Notes under the pieces: generated by a model
Database searches by the model: none
Told to the model about the DNA's origin: nothing
What the model saw: the letters and a program-made list of their open reading frames with translations, nothing else
NCBI RefSeq assembly: GCF_019693445.1
Contig: NZ_JAHRBL010000006.1
Span: 124,001-188,000, forward strand
Length of the DNA stretch: 64,000 bases
From: Deinococcus aquaedulcis
Lineage (GTDB): Bacteria; Deinococcota; Deinococci; Deinococcales; Deinococcaceae
Direction of reading: 5' to 3'
Shown here: piece after piece, positions 47,813-56,322 of the stretch
How positions within the stretch are numbered: position 1 is the stretch's first letter
Layout of the letters: each line of letters starts with the position of its first letter
Program-made: the position numbers and the translations under genes

Positions 47813-50788
47813 ATGTCGCACATTGCCCCTAACCTGGCTGTTCCGCGCCCCCTGCGGGGGGAGTTATTGCGCCCTGTTCTCTGTGAGGATCTGGCAGACC
47901 CCGAGGTGGGACTGGTGGTGCTGATGGCGCCCTCGGGGTATGGCAAAACGACGCTCCTGGCGCAGTACGCCCGGCAGCCCCGGCGCACCGCCGCCTGGGT
48001 GACCCTGCATGCAGACGACGGGGAGGACGTGGCCCTAGAGCAGGCCGTGGTTCAGGCGGTGACCACGGCGCTCCCCGGGCTGGCGCTGCTACTGTGGCGC
48101 GCCTCGCTGGATTCACCTGCGTCGGTTATGGCGCGGGCACAGGCGCTGGCCCGCGATCTGGACGGCGTCGAGGGCAACGTGGACCTCATTCTGGACGGCA
48201 CCGATGTGCTAGGAGCGAACGCTGGGCGCTGGCTGGAGGCGTTTCTGGCTATGCTCGGGGAAGGTCACCGCCTGCTGTTGAGCGGCTGCGAGCGGCCGCC
48301 CCTGGCGCTGACACAGCTCTTGGCGGCCGGGTCGGCCCGCGTTATTGGCCCTGAGGCCCTGGCATTCTCGCTGGATGAGACCCGGGTCTATTTTGCCGAG
48401 CGGCAGGTGCCTGAAGATCCGGATGGTGCGTGGCGCGCGCTGGAAGGGTGGCCGGCGGGCCTAGCGCTGGTGGCCAGTGGCGCGGCGCCACTGCTGATGC
48501 CGCACGATCTGGTGCGTGACGTGTTGGAACGTTTGCCGCCCGAGATCCGCTCGGGTCTGCCCGAAGCGGCGGTGGCGGACACCTGGACTGAGGCCGGGTT
48601 GGCGCGGCTGGGGGCCCGGCTGCCGGCTGGCTGGTTGCCGGCGGCGCGGCGTGTCGGTCTGCCGCTGACCCCACTTCAGAGCGGCGCCGCGCGCCCCCAC
48701 CGCCTGCTGCTGGAATTGCTGGAAGAGGAGTTGCGCGCGCAGCCGACCCGGCATGCCGAGCTGCACATGGCGGCCGGGAGGGCCGCCGAGGCCGACGGCG
48801 AGGCGCTGCGCGCGCTGGGCCATTACCTGAAGGCCGGGGCCCTGGCCACGGCGCTGGACCTTGTAGGTCAACTGGTCCGGCGCTACGAGCTGCGCTGGGA
48901 GGCCAAACTGGTCAGGCAGGTGGTGGAAGGGCTGCCCGAAGCCCACCTGACCCCCCACCTGCGCCGGGCGTGGGGGCGCGCGCTGCTGGAAACCGGCGAG
49001 GCAGCCCGTGGTGAGGCAGTGCTGCGGGCCCTGCGCGCCGAAGGCTATCGCGATCGAAAGCTGATGTTTGCCTTAGGTACCCTGGCCGCGCGGGAAGGCC
49101 GATTTCAAGACCAGCTGGCCCTGGCTGAAGAGGGCTTGTCGCTGGTTCAGGCTGACGAGCCGACCCTCAGTCTGATACGTCTCCGGGCCGCTGCGCTGCT
49201 GGGGTGCGGCCGCGTGCAGGAGGCGCTGACCGGGGCTCAGGCGGCGGCCGCTCAGGCTGAGGCCGAGGACAATCTGATTGAGCTGGGCGCCATCCTGTCG
49301 TTGCTGCATTCTGCGTACAAGGTCCTGGGGCGGCCAATGGACAGCGAGCGCGCACTTCGGCGGGGCCTGGAAGTCTATGAGGCCCTGGGCATGCCCAGCC
49401 GCGCCCTGCACGTTCAAAATAATCTGGCCTGTCTCCTTCAGGCGCAGGGCCGTCTGGATGAGGGTGTGCAGGTTGCCGCCCAGGCGCTGGCCCTGGCCGA
49501 TCAGGAGGGCGGTGTTATGCGGCCGGTTCTGCAGGCAACCCTGGCCGACCTATACCGCGCCTCCGGCTGTTTCGCTGAGGCGGCGGGGCTGTACCGCGCG
49601 GCTTTGGAGGGCAGCGCGGCGTTCAAACTCGATACCCTGCCGCCCCTCATCTGGCCGGGGCTGGCCGAGGCTGCCCTGCGGTGTGGCGACCATCCAGCTG
49701 CGGCCGAAGCGCTGAACTGGGCGAGGCATCTTTCCGGCCAAGGCGCGCATGAACCAACGCAGCAGCTGGCGTTCTGTGAGGGGCTGTTTGCGTTTGAAGA
49801 CGGGGATCTGGACAGGGCCGGCCAACACTTCAGGGTCACAGCTGTGACCCAGGCCGCTTCGGAGCTTCAGGTGCGGGCGCAGGCCTATCTGGCAGAGATC
49901 GCCCGGCGACAGGGTCAGCTCACTGACGTCCACCTCGCGCCTCTGCGCCCGGTGCTGGCACAGCCGGGCTGGGGTGCCTTGCGGGCAGACACGGCGGTTC
50001 TGGAGGGGCTGTTCGGGGACCTTCAAGTCTCTGGCGGGGCCGTCCCAACACGGCAGTCCCCCTCGTTCCAGCATCAGCTGAGCTCCGTGATGAAAGCGCC
50101 AGTGACGCTCAGCCTTTCCACCCTGGGGACCCTGAAGGTGGACGTGCAGGGCGCGCCACTGCACCTGCCCCGGGCCAAGTCGGGCGAGATTCTGGTGTGG
50201 CTGGCACAGCATGGCCCTGGCACCCGGGACCAGCTGGTGAACGCCCTGTGGGACGGCTCGGCCGAGCGGCGCCACGGCGAGCACTTCCGGGTGGCGGTGC
50301 GGCAGCTGCGCTGCGCGCTGGCCACCCACCCGGCGGTGACCTTCAACCCATTGCCGTTTGAGGCGGGGGTCTACCGCCTGTCCGAGCAGTTTGAGCTTCA
50401 GCTGGACTGGCGGCTCGCGCGTCCGGCCCTGCGTTCTGGTCGAGCGGAAGCCCTGGAAAGGGTGCTGAACGCGTATGCCGGTCCGTTTCTGCCCCACCTG
50501 GAAACGGAATGGATTCGGGAACAGCGCGCGCAGGCAGCGGAGGACACACTGGCCGCTGCGCTGGCGCTGGGGGCGCTGCTTCAGGACACGGAACCTCACC
50601 GCGCCCTGTGGGCTTATGGCCGGGCGGCCGATCTTGACCTATTGAATGAACAGGCCCAGCGCGGCGTGATCCGCGCCCATCTGAAGCTGGGTGAGGTGGC
50701 CGCTGCTGAACGTGCCTATGCGCAGTACGCCCGGGTGCTTCGGGACGAACTGGGTGACGCGCCGCCCTTTTTCTTGTCGCAGGCTTAA
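47813..50788 (+). CDS. STAND ATPase/TPR regulator with C-terminal winged-helix and BTAD domains
   Basis: 991 residues. MalT-like N-terminus with Walker A APSGYGKTT at 39-47 and a Walker B-like VDLILDGTDVL near 122-132; a long helical repeat region (about 290-720); and at the C-terminus a winged helix (about 766-865, LSLSTLGTLKVDVQG) and BTAD (about 870-991, GPFLPHLETEWIREQ). This inverts the usual SARP order, in which the DNA-binding part is N-terminal. The ATG at 47813 has AAGAG upstream. It is placed just before two promoters with 11-base-period heptamer repeats, and probably controls the lipoprotein and peptide/lectin genes. Confidence 0.85.
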   Translation: MSHIAPNLAVPRPLRGELLRPVLCEDLADPEVGLVVLMAPSGYGKTTLLAQYARQPRRTAAWVTLHADDGEDVALEQAVVQAVTTALPGLALLLWRASLDSPASVMARAQALARDLDGVEGNVDLILDGTDVLGANAGRWLEAFLAMLGEGHRLLLSGCERPPLALTQLLAAGSARVIGPEALAFSLDETRVYFAERQVPEDPDGAWRALEGWPAGLALVASGAAPLLMPHDLVRDVLERLPPEIRSGLPEAAVADTWTEAGLARLGARLPAGWLPAARRVGLPLTPLQSGAARPHRLLLELLEEELRAQPTRHAELHMAAGRAAEADGEALRALGHYLKAGALATALDLVGQLVRRYELRWEAKLVRQVVEGLPEAHLTPHLRRAWGRALLETGEAARGEAVLRALRAEGYRDRKLMFALGTLAAREGRFQDQLALAEEGLSLVQADEPTLSLIRLRAAALLGCGRVQEALTGAQAAAAQAEAEDNLIELGAILSLLHSAYKVLGRPMDSERALRRGLEVYEALGMPSRALHVQNNLACLLQAQGRLDEGVQVAAQALALADQEGGVMRPVLQATLADLYRASGCFAEAAGLYRAALEGSAAFKLDTLPPLIWPGLAEAALRCGDHPAAAEALNWARHLSGQGAHEPTQQLAFCEGLFAFEDGDLDRAGQHFRVTAVTQAASELQVRAQAYLAEIARRQGQLTDVHLAPLRPVLAQPGWGALRADTAVLEGLFGDLQVSGGAVPTRQSPSFQHQLSSVMKAPVTLSLSTLGTLKVDVQGAPLHLPRAKSGEILVWLAQHGPGTRDQLVNALWDGSAERRHGEHFRVAVRQLRCALATHPAVTFNPLPFEAGVYRLSEQFELQLDWRLARPALRSGRAEALERVLNAYAGPFLPHLETEWIREQRAQAAEDTLAAALALGALLQDTEPHRALWAYGRAADLDLLNEQAQRGVIRAHLKLGEVAAAERAYAQYARVLRDELGDAPPFFLSQA

Positions 50789-50800
50789 GGCTGGGCCCGT

Positions 50801-50835
50801 TTGTTCCTGCTTTGTTCCTCCAGCCCCAACATACT
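50801..50835 (+). promoter_or_regulatory. SARP-type promoter of the 162-aa lipoprotein
   Basis: TTGTTCC (50801-50807), four bases, TTGTTCC (50812-50818), 11 bases, then CATACT (50830-50835). A perfect heptamer direct repeat of 11-base period upstream of the -10, as in SARP-activated promoters. The neighbouring regulator is the likely binder, by inference. Confidence 0.65.
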
Positions 50836-50877
50836 GAGCCAGCTTCGGCACTAAGGCCGAAAGAAGGAGTTGAGTCC

Positions 50878-51366
50878 ATGACCAGAAATAAAATCGGCCT
50901 GCTGCTGACCTTGACCTTTGCCCTGGTGGCCTGTGATGAGGGTGCACCAGCACCCCTGGCGACTGAGGCCGCCTCTGCCCCCCTGGTGGCCGCCGCTGTG
51001 ACCATCTGCCCCCCGAACTGCGGCCGCACCACTACCTACGCTTCGCTGGTGGAACAGCTCAACTTCGGCCGAACCATGAAGCCCGATGCCAGCGTCATTG
51101 TGGTGCCCGGTGAAGGGGACCTCGCGGTTGAGAATGCTGCCGCGACGCAGCGCATTTCTGAAACCCTGCTGAATGACCTTCGCCGCGCCCTGCACGAGAG
51201 CATCTGGGAAGCGCCGAAGAGCGAAGACGCGCGCCGCACTGGGCTGTCGGCCCTCACCACCTTCCTGCTGGACGCCGAACTGGTGCTGATCAACGGTGAA
51301 CCTCAGCTGAGGGTGCTGGCCGAGCAGGTGCAGACGCTGTACACCATTCTTTCGACCCTGAAGTAA
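50878..51366 (+). CDS. Small lipoprotein, function unknown
   Basis: 162 residues. Lipoprotein signal with lipobox LVAC (Cys19), so anchored to a membrane after processing. The exported part has a short CPPNCGRT cysteine pair and helices (FLLDAELVLINGEPQ). AAGGAG is ten bases before the ATG. Probably activated by the regulator upstream through the 7-4-7 repeat. Convergent with the NlpC/lectin gene and separated by a bidirectional terminator. Confidence 0.8.
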   Translation: MTRNKIGLLLTLTFALVACDEGAPAPLATEAASAPLVAAAVTICPPNCGRTTTYASLVEQLNFGRTMKPDASVIVVPGEGDLAVENAAATQRISETLLNDLRRALHESIWEAPKSEDARRTGLSALTTFLLDAELVLINGEPQLRVLAEQVQTLYTILSTLK

Positions 51367-51418
51367 AAATTCCTGGGTATGGGGCGGGTCTACTATGACC
51401 CTGTCTCTGAAAAAAGCT

Positions 51419-51454
51419 GAGCTGGACGGCACTAAGCGCCGTCTAGCTCACTCT
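51419..51454. terminator. Bidirectional terminator between the convergent lipoprotein genes
   Basis: GAGCTGGACGGC (51419-51430) pairs with GCCGTCTAGCTC (51438-51449), with an A-run before and a T-run after, so it can terminate both strands. Confidence 0.9.
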
Positions 51455-51456
51455 TT

Positions 51457-52803
51457 TTACCGCTGCCAGATCACGTTGCCATTGTGGTACACGACCAGGT
51501 TGCCGTCGACCTGGACCGCCAGCGCCGCGCCGCTGTGCCCGCCTGTACCTGTTTCCCAGATCTTCTGGTTGCTGGCGTTGACCATCACCACGTTGCCGTC
51601 GCTCTGCATGCGCAGCTGATGCCCGCGCCCGGCCGTGTTGGTGGTCCACAGGGCGCCCGCCGGCCCGTACAGCACGAGGTTACCGTCCCCCTGGAAACAC
51701 AGGTTGTAGCGGCCGTCGCGCGAGCTGACGCAGTCGTCGGTGGCCGTCATGCCCTCACCGCTGGTCAGCAGGTCGTTGCCGTCGTGGCCAACAGGGGGTG
51801 GTGGCGGCGGGGGGGGCGGTGTCCCGGCCGGGCGGTTGGCCCAGAGGATCTGCGTCCCCTGGCGCAGCAGCAGGCTGCCGTCGTCCTCAATGGCCAGCCA
51901 GACGCCGCTGCGGCCGTGGGTGCCGGTGTGCCACAGGGCCTGATGACTGGTGCCGTAAATCACCAGATTGCCGTCCCCCTGCATCACCAGGCGGTGCACC
52001 GGCTTGCCATAGGTGCCGGTGGGCACCACGCGTGGACTCACGCCAGGGCTGTAGACCACAAGGTTGCCGTCGGCCTGCATGGTCAGGCGGTGCTGGCCGT
52101 TCAGGGAATACACCGAATCGTTGGTGGCCATCAGGCCCTCACCGCCGGTCAGGTCACCGTTGCCGCTGTGGGTCACGGTGGGGAGCGGGGCCGGCGGCTG
52201 GGGCGCGGCCACGGCCTTGGGGCGCAGCAGGTCGTACTCGCCGCCGTACTGCACAATCGTGTAGCGGCCATTTGCCAGCTTGCGCAGGGTCAGTTCGGAG
52301 CGGATGGCCTTGCCGGCTCCATAGTTCTGCTCGTAGGCCACGAACATCCGGTCGTTGGGCTTGGTGGCGTCGGCGGCGGTGCGCCAGCCCACGAACAGCA
52401 CCACGTGGCCGTCGTTGCCTGTGCGCGGGTTGTTCACGGCGTCGCCGGGCTGCAGGTCGTCATAGCCGATCTTGTTGGCGTAACCCGGCAGCGTGGCGGT
52501 GTTGGGCCCGCCCCAGGTGCCGGCAGTGCTTAGGCCCCAGGCCATGCTGACCATGCCCGAGCAGTCCTGCCGGTAACCCTGGTACAGCGAGGTCTGGCTG
52601 TAGGGCACGCGGGCGGCCACCCAGGCCTTGGCCCGGTTGATGATCTCGTCGCGGCTGCTGATGGCCTGGGCACTCAGCGGGGCCTCGGTGGAAGCAGCGG
52701 TCTGGGTCTGATCTGGCAGGAGGGGCAAAGGAGCGGTCTGGCTGCAGGACACAAGGGCACCAGTGCCCAGCAGCATGAAAGTCAGAAGGCGGAACATGTT
52801 CAA
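51457..52803 (-). CDS. NlpC/P60-like lipoprotein with two bulb-type lectin domains
   Basis: 448 residues. Lipobox LVSC (Cys20). A cysteine-peptidase-like domain of the NlpC/P60 type (about 48-190) has the nucleophile Cys81 in RQDCSGMVSMAWG and a histidine in DGHVVLFVGW (His133). Two B-lectin domains follow (about 215-325 and 343-448), separated by a poly-proline linker, with the mannose-binding consensus repeated: QADGNLVVY, QGDGNLVIY, QGDGNLVLY, QVDGNLVVY. NlpC/P60 enzymes cut peptidoglycan peptides; B-lectins bind mannose-type glycans and occur in lectin-like bacteriocins. The peptide gene lies 90 bases upstream on the same strand. Confidence 0.85.
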   Translation of the reverse strand: MNMFRLLTFMLLGTGALVSCSQTAPLPLLPDQTQTAASTEAPLSAQAISSRDEIINRAKAWVAARVPYSQTSLYQGYRQDCSGMVSMAWGLSTAGTWGGPNTATLPGYANKIGYDDLQPGDAVNNPRTGNDGHVVLFVGWRTAADATKPNDRMFVAYEQNYGAGKAIRSELTLRKLANGRYTIVQYGGEYDLLRPKAVAAPQPPAPLPTVTHSGNGDLTGGEGLMATNDSVYSLNGQHRLTMQADGNLVVYSPGVSPRVVPTGTYGKPVHRLVMQGDGNLVIYGTSHQALWHTGTHGRSGVWLAIEDDGSLLLRQGTQILWANRPAGTPPPPPPPPPVGHDGNDLLTSGEGMTATDDCVSSRDGRYNLCFQGDGNLVLYGPAGALWTTNTAGRGHQLRMQSDGNVVMVNASNQKIWETGTGGHSGAALAVQVDGNLVVYHNGNVIWQR

Positions 52804-52855
52804 AGGACAACTCCTGAAGGGAAGAAGAGGGAAATGGGCAGGAGGCAGGGCTGAG

Positions 52856-52881
52856 GGGCGGGACCAAGGGTGCTCCCGCCC
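52856..52881 (-). promoter_or_regulatory. Hairpin between the peptide and lectin genes
   Basis: GGGCGGGA and TCCCGCCC form an eight-pair stem with a ten-base loop in the intercistronic region. No T-run. It may set relative expression of the two genes. Confidence 0.4.
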
Positions 52882-52893
52882 TTCGCACCCGGG

Positions 52894-53133
52894 TCAGATG
52901 GCGTTGATGGTGCCCTGAACGGTCGCTCCGTCACCGGCCCCCGTGCTGGGCGCCCCGTGGCGACCCCCAGGGCGGGTGATGACGCTGGGGGCCTCGGGTG
53001 CGACCTCAATCACGCTCACGCTGTCTGCCGCAACCAGCGCCGTGCGTTTGGGTGCGCCGCCTGCCCAGGACTGGTAGGAAGCGAAGGCAGAACCGGACAG
53101 CAGCAGAGCGGCCAGCACAACAACTTTTTTCAT
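52894..53133 (-). CDS. Secreted 79-aa peptide, function unknown
   Basis: Signal peptide MKKVVVLAALLLSGSAFA and a mature part of about 61 residues, starting SYQSWAGGAPKRTALV, rich in Gly, Ala, Val, Ser and Pro, without cysteines, ending GTINAI. The ribosome-binding site GGAGG lies six bases before the ATG. Its promoter has the same 7-4-7 repeat as the 162-aa lipoprotein gene. It precedes the NlpC/lectin gene on the same strand. It could be a pheromone precursor, an antimicrobial peptide or a structural envelope peptide. Confidence 0.65.
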   Translation of the reverse strand: MKKVVVLAALLLSGSAFASYQSWAGGAPKRTALVAADSVSVIEVAPEAPSVITRPGGRHGAPSTGAGDGATVQGTINAI

Positions 53134-53215
53134 GGGAATCCTCCGGCTGCGCCGCTCTGCTGCTCCGCTCTGGAGCGCAGGTGGGCCGGCGCAGGGGTCT
53201 GGTGAACCTGCACCG

Positions 53216-53250
53216 ACCTTAGCTGGGGGGGTGGGACAGGCCAGGAACAG
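53216..53250 (-). promoter_or_regulatory. SARP-type promoter of the secreted peptide gene
   Basis: Reverse strand: CTGTTCC (53250-53244), four bases (TGGC), CTGTCCC (53239-53233), 11 bases, then TAAGGT (53221-53216). Same geometry and related heptamers as the lipoprotein promoter at 50801-50835 (13 of 18 positions of the repeat block match). Additional TGTTCCT words lie at 53259-53265 and 53277-53283 in opposite orientations. Confidence 0.6.
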
Positions 53251-53297
53251 TGCGGGCGTGTTCCTCGCGTCGCTACAGGAACACACCAGAAGGAAAG

Positions 53298-53320
53298 GGC
53301 CAGCGCGCAGATCGCTGGCC
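53298..53320 (-). terminator. Terminator-like hairpin after holA
   Basis: GGCCAGCG and CGCTGGCC form an eight-pair stem with a seven-base loop, then CTTTCCTTCT on the reverse strand, 20 bases past the holA stop. Confidence 0.65.
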
Positions 53321-53339
53321 CCCTCCGCTCTGGTCTCCT

Positions 53340-54242
53340 TTACAGGCTCAGGCCCACGATCAGGCGTTCCAGCACCGTGGCGGGGTCCTGGCCGCGCTTC
53401 ATGGCGAGGTCGGCGCCCAGAATGCGCTCCAGGTGCACGCGGATCTTCGCTTCGTTCAGGCGGCGGGCCACCTCCAGCGCCTTTTTGGCTGGGTAGGGTT
53501 TGACCCCCAGGCGCTGGGCGGCAGCCTGTTCCGTCACCCGGCCCTCCTCCTGTTGCAGGGCCACGCAGCGCGCCACCAGGCTGTACTGCCACACCACCGC
53601 CCCCAGGAGCTTGAAAGGATCCTCGCCGCCCGACAGCAGGCGCCGCAGCTGCGTCACCGCCTCTCCGGTGCGGCCGGTGGTGGCGGCCCCCAGCATGGCA
53701 AAGCTGTCGCCGGGCGGCTCGCGGCCCACGACGCCCGCCACGACCTCGCGGGTCAGGGGGCCGTCCAGCAGGGCCAGCTTGTTCAGCTCGCCTGCAATGC
53801 CGGCCAGATCCGGCCCAAACACCTCGGCCAGATAGGCGCTGGCGGCCTTGTCCAGTGGCAGTTTCTGGGCGCGGGCGCGGCCCACCACCCACCCGGTCAC
53901 GTCGCCGGGCTTGGTGGGCGCGGCCGAGGCCACCACCTCACCCCGGGCGCTATACAGCTTCTGGCGGGTGGCGGGCGGGGCCTCGTCCAGCAGCGCGACC
54001 GTGACAGGTGCCCCAGCCAGGGCCTCCAGCAGCGCCTTGTCTGGCTTGACCCCGCTGAGGTCCACGATCACGCCGCCGTCGCCAAAGAGGCCCGGGCTCA
54101 GGTGGGGCCCCAGCGTGTCCAGGGTGACGTCGTCGCCGCCCAGCCGGGGCAGGGTGCGCGGGTCCAGGCCCCGGGCGCGCAGGGTGGCCTGCAGGGTTTC
54201 CTCGGCCAGAAAGGGGTGCCCGCTAAAGACGATCAGGGGCAC
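53340..54242 (-). CDS. holA: DNA polymerase III subunit delta
   Basis: Clamp-loader delta subunit that opens the sliding clamp. 300 residues, with PLIVFSGHPFLAEETLQATL at the N-terminus and the C-terminal collar region (LLSGGEDPFKLLGAVVWQYS, then LGVKPYPAKKALEVARRL). The GTG start overlaps the end of the Ser/Thr kinase gene by ten bases, so the two are co-translated. Confidence 0.92.
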   Translation of the reverse strand: MPLIVFSGHPFLAEETLQATLRARGLDPRTLPRLGGDDVTLDTLGPHLSPGLFGDGGVIVDLSGVKPDKALLEALAGAPVTVALLDEAPPATRQKLYSARGEVVASAAPTKPGDVTGWVVGRARAQKLPLDKAASAYLAEVFGPDLAGIAGELNKLALLDGPLTREVVAGVVGREPPGDSFAMLGAATTGRTGEAVTQLRRLLSGGEDPFKLLGAVVWQYSLVARCVALQQEEGRVTEQAAAQRLGVKPYPAKKALEVARRLNEAKIRVHLERILGADLAMKRGQDPATVLERLIVGLSL

Positions 54243-55045
54243 AGGTTCTCCGGCACGGGCGGCAGGCCCAGCTCGGCGCGCGCGGATTGCAGGTCGCGCA
54301 GCATCTGCCGGGCGCTGGCTGGGCGGTCGTCCGGGTCGCGGCCCAGGGCGGCGCGCAGCAGGCCATGCAAGGCCGCCGGGCCGGGCAGCGCCGCGCGGCG
54401 GTCATGAATGCCGGCCAGCCAGCCCAGGGCGTCCTCGTAGGGGGGGGCGCCCGCCAGACAGTCGAACAGCAGCACGCCCGCCGAGTACAGGTCGCTGCGG
54501 GGCTCGCCGCGCAGGCCCAGAAACTGTTCCGGGGCCATGAAGTGCGGGGTGCCCATGCGCGTGCCGCTGTGAATATCCAGCGGCAGGTCCCGGGCGTGGC
54601 TCATGCCGAAGTCGATCACGCGCACGCTCTGGGCGCTGGGCTCGCCGCCGGCCAGCAGCACGTTTTCCGGCTTGAGGTCCTGGTGCGTGACCCCGCGCGC
54701 GTGGAGGTGCGCGGCGGCCATCAGCACCCCGGCCGTGACCTGGGTGGCCTCGTCGGCGCCCAGCGGCCCGCCCAGGTCCAGGCGCTCGCGCAGGGTGCCG
54801 CCCGGCACGAAGGGAAACAGCAGATGCCGGGCCGTGCACAGCAGCGGCGAGACGATCAGCGGGCAGGCCACCCGGCTCGCCACCTGCCCTTCATGCAAAA
54901 AGCGCGCCTGCAGGTCGGGGCTGTCACTCAGCAGGGTCTTGACGAACACGGTCTGCCCGCGCCACAGGGCCCGCTCGCCGCGCACGCCGCCATGCTCGGT
55001 CAGCGCTTCGCGGGCCTGCAATTCGGCCGAGAGGTCGCCACTCAT
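54233..55045 (-). CDS. Serine/threonine protein kinase
   Basis: 270 residues, soluble. VAIK-like lysine in TVFVKTLLSD, catalytic loop GVTHQDLKPENVLL, DFG in VIDFGMSHA, and GTPHFMAPEQFLGL. The glycine-rich loop is weak. No membrane span or sensor domain, so input is unknown. The overlap with holA may reflect simple co-expression or a link to replication. Confidence 0.9.
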   Translation of the reverse strand: MSGDLSAELQAREALTEHGGVRGERALWRGQTVFVKTLLSDSPDLQARFLHEGQVASRVACPLIVSPLLCTARHLLFPFVPGGTLRERLDLGGPLGADEATQVTAGVLMAAAHLHARGVTHQDLKPENVLLAGGEPSAQSVRVIDFGMSHARDLPLDIHSGTRMGTPHFMAPEQFLGLRGEPRSDLYSAGVLLFDCLAGAPPYEDALGWLAGIHDRRAALPGPAALHGLLRAALGRDPDDRPASARQMLRDLQSARAELGLPPVPENLCP

Positions 55046-55394
55046 GCGCGGGGCCCGGGCCTGACCGGTGCAGCCGCCAGACGAGGCGGGGGAGCGGAAC
55101 TTGGCAGACCGGCGCCTCGCCAGCGGGTTGGGGGCGCAGATGAAAAGCGGAACACGTTCACTGGTGTCCAGTCTTTCACACTCGCGCCCGGGGCGCACCC
55201 GTGCTGGAGGCCATCAGCGGCTCATGCAGGTGAGGGGGCAGGAAGGCGGCAGCGGCGCCGGTTGGCCCGTCTGGAAGGCTTGAGGCGCGGCGGGAGAGCT
55301 GGCAGATTGCGCGGCTTGTGGGCTGGGCGAACCGGCCCAGCCCATGGGCAACGACGTTCCAGGCTACTGTCCCCGCTTCCTGCCCCGACGGCCC
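55046..55394. other. Intergenic interval with one hairpin
   Basis: Between the kinase start and the hydrolase stop. The inverted repeat TGGGCTGGGC (55319-55328) with GCCCAGCCCA (55335-55344) may terminate the hydrolase transcript, although no T-run follows. I see no gene here. Confidence 0.5.
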
Positions 55395-56243
55395 TCAGCG
55401 GCGGCCCAGGTCGGTGGGGGAGAGCGGGGTGCGGCTCTGGGCCTCGAAAAAGGCGGCGAGGCGCGCGCCCAGTTCCGGGGTAAAGCGGTTGGCGCCCAGA
55501 TGCGCGCCCCCGACCTGCACCAGCACGCTGTCGGGGCGGCCAAACACCTCCAGCAGCCGGGCGGTGTTGGTGGCGTGCGGCACCGTCTGGTCGTCGGGGC
55601 TGGCCACTGCAAACAGCGCCTGACGCGGGGCCACAGCGGCGGCCACCAGCGGATTCAGGCGCGGCCCGGGCGGGCCACCCAGGGCGTAGGCCGCCTGAAT
55701 CTCCTGACGGCGGCTTTGGGCGGTGCCGTAAGCCTGATCCAGGTCCACCCAGGCGTCAATCAGGGCCACGGCGCGCACCGGGTACGGCGAGCCGGGCAGG
55801 GCCGTGCGCAGGGCCATCAGGCCGCCCATGCTCAGGCCCAGGGCAAAGGTCTGTCCGTTCCAGGCAAACAGCCGCGTGGCCGCGCTGTGAACGGTGCCCA
55901 GTTCGGCCAGGGCGGCTGGGCTGCCCCAGGTGGTGGGCCCGCCGTCACTGCTGAGCAGCACGGCAAAGCCCGCGCGCAGCAGGGCGCCCGTCAGCACCGC
56001 CATCTGGGGACTGCCGCGCAGGCGCTGCGGGGTCTGGCCGCGTGGGTGTGACACCACCACCAGGGCGCAGGGCCGCAGCGAGCAGCTGGGTGGCGTCTGC
56101 AGCAACGAGGGCGCGTCGGCAGCGCCGACCGATACCCAGGTGGTCGGTGTGGCGGGGGGGGACAGGGGCTGGGCCGGGAGGCTCAGGGCGCCCGCAGCGC
56201 CACCGGCACAGAGTAGAGAGAAGAGGACGGCGGCACGCTTCAC
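55395..56243 (-). CDS. Secreted alpha/beta hydrolase
   Basis: 282 residues. Signal peptide MKRAAVLFSLLCAGGAAGAL, then an alpha/beta hydrolase with nucleophile serine in ALGLSMGGLMALR, acid in ASPDDQTV and histidine in VGGAHLGANRF. A possible disulfide pair CSLRPC. Serine ester or peptide hydrolase; substrate unknown. TACAGT lies eight bases before the GTG start, a likely leaderless promoter. Confidence 0.88.
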   Translation of the reverse strand: MKRAAVLFSLLCAGGAAGALSLPAQPLSPPATPTTWVSVGAADAPSLLQTPPSCSLRPCALVVVSHPRGQTPQRLRGSPQMAVLTGALLRAGFAVLLSSDGGPTTWGSPAALAELGTVHSAATRLFAWNGQTFALGLSMGGLMALRTALPGSPYPVRAVALIDAWVDLDQAYGTAQSRRQEIQAAYALGGPPGPRLNPLVAAAVAPRQALFAVASPDDQTVPHATNTARLLEVFGRPDSVLVQVGGAHLGANRFTPELGARLAAFFEAQSRTPLSPTDLGRR

Positions 56244-56322
56244 GTCGCGGCACTGTAGCGTCTGAAACTGACGGTAGGCTGTGATTCCCAGAAGCGGCCC
56301 CCACGGGCCAGGCGCGTGCAGC

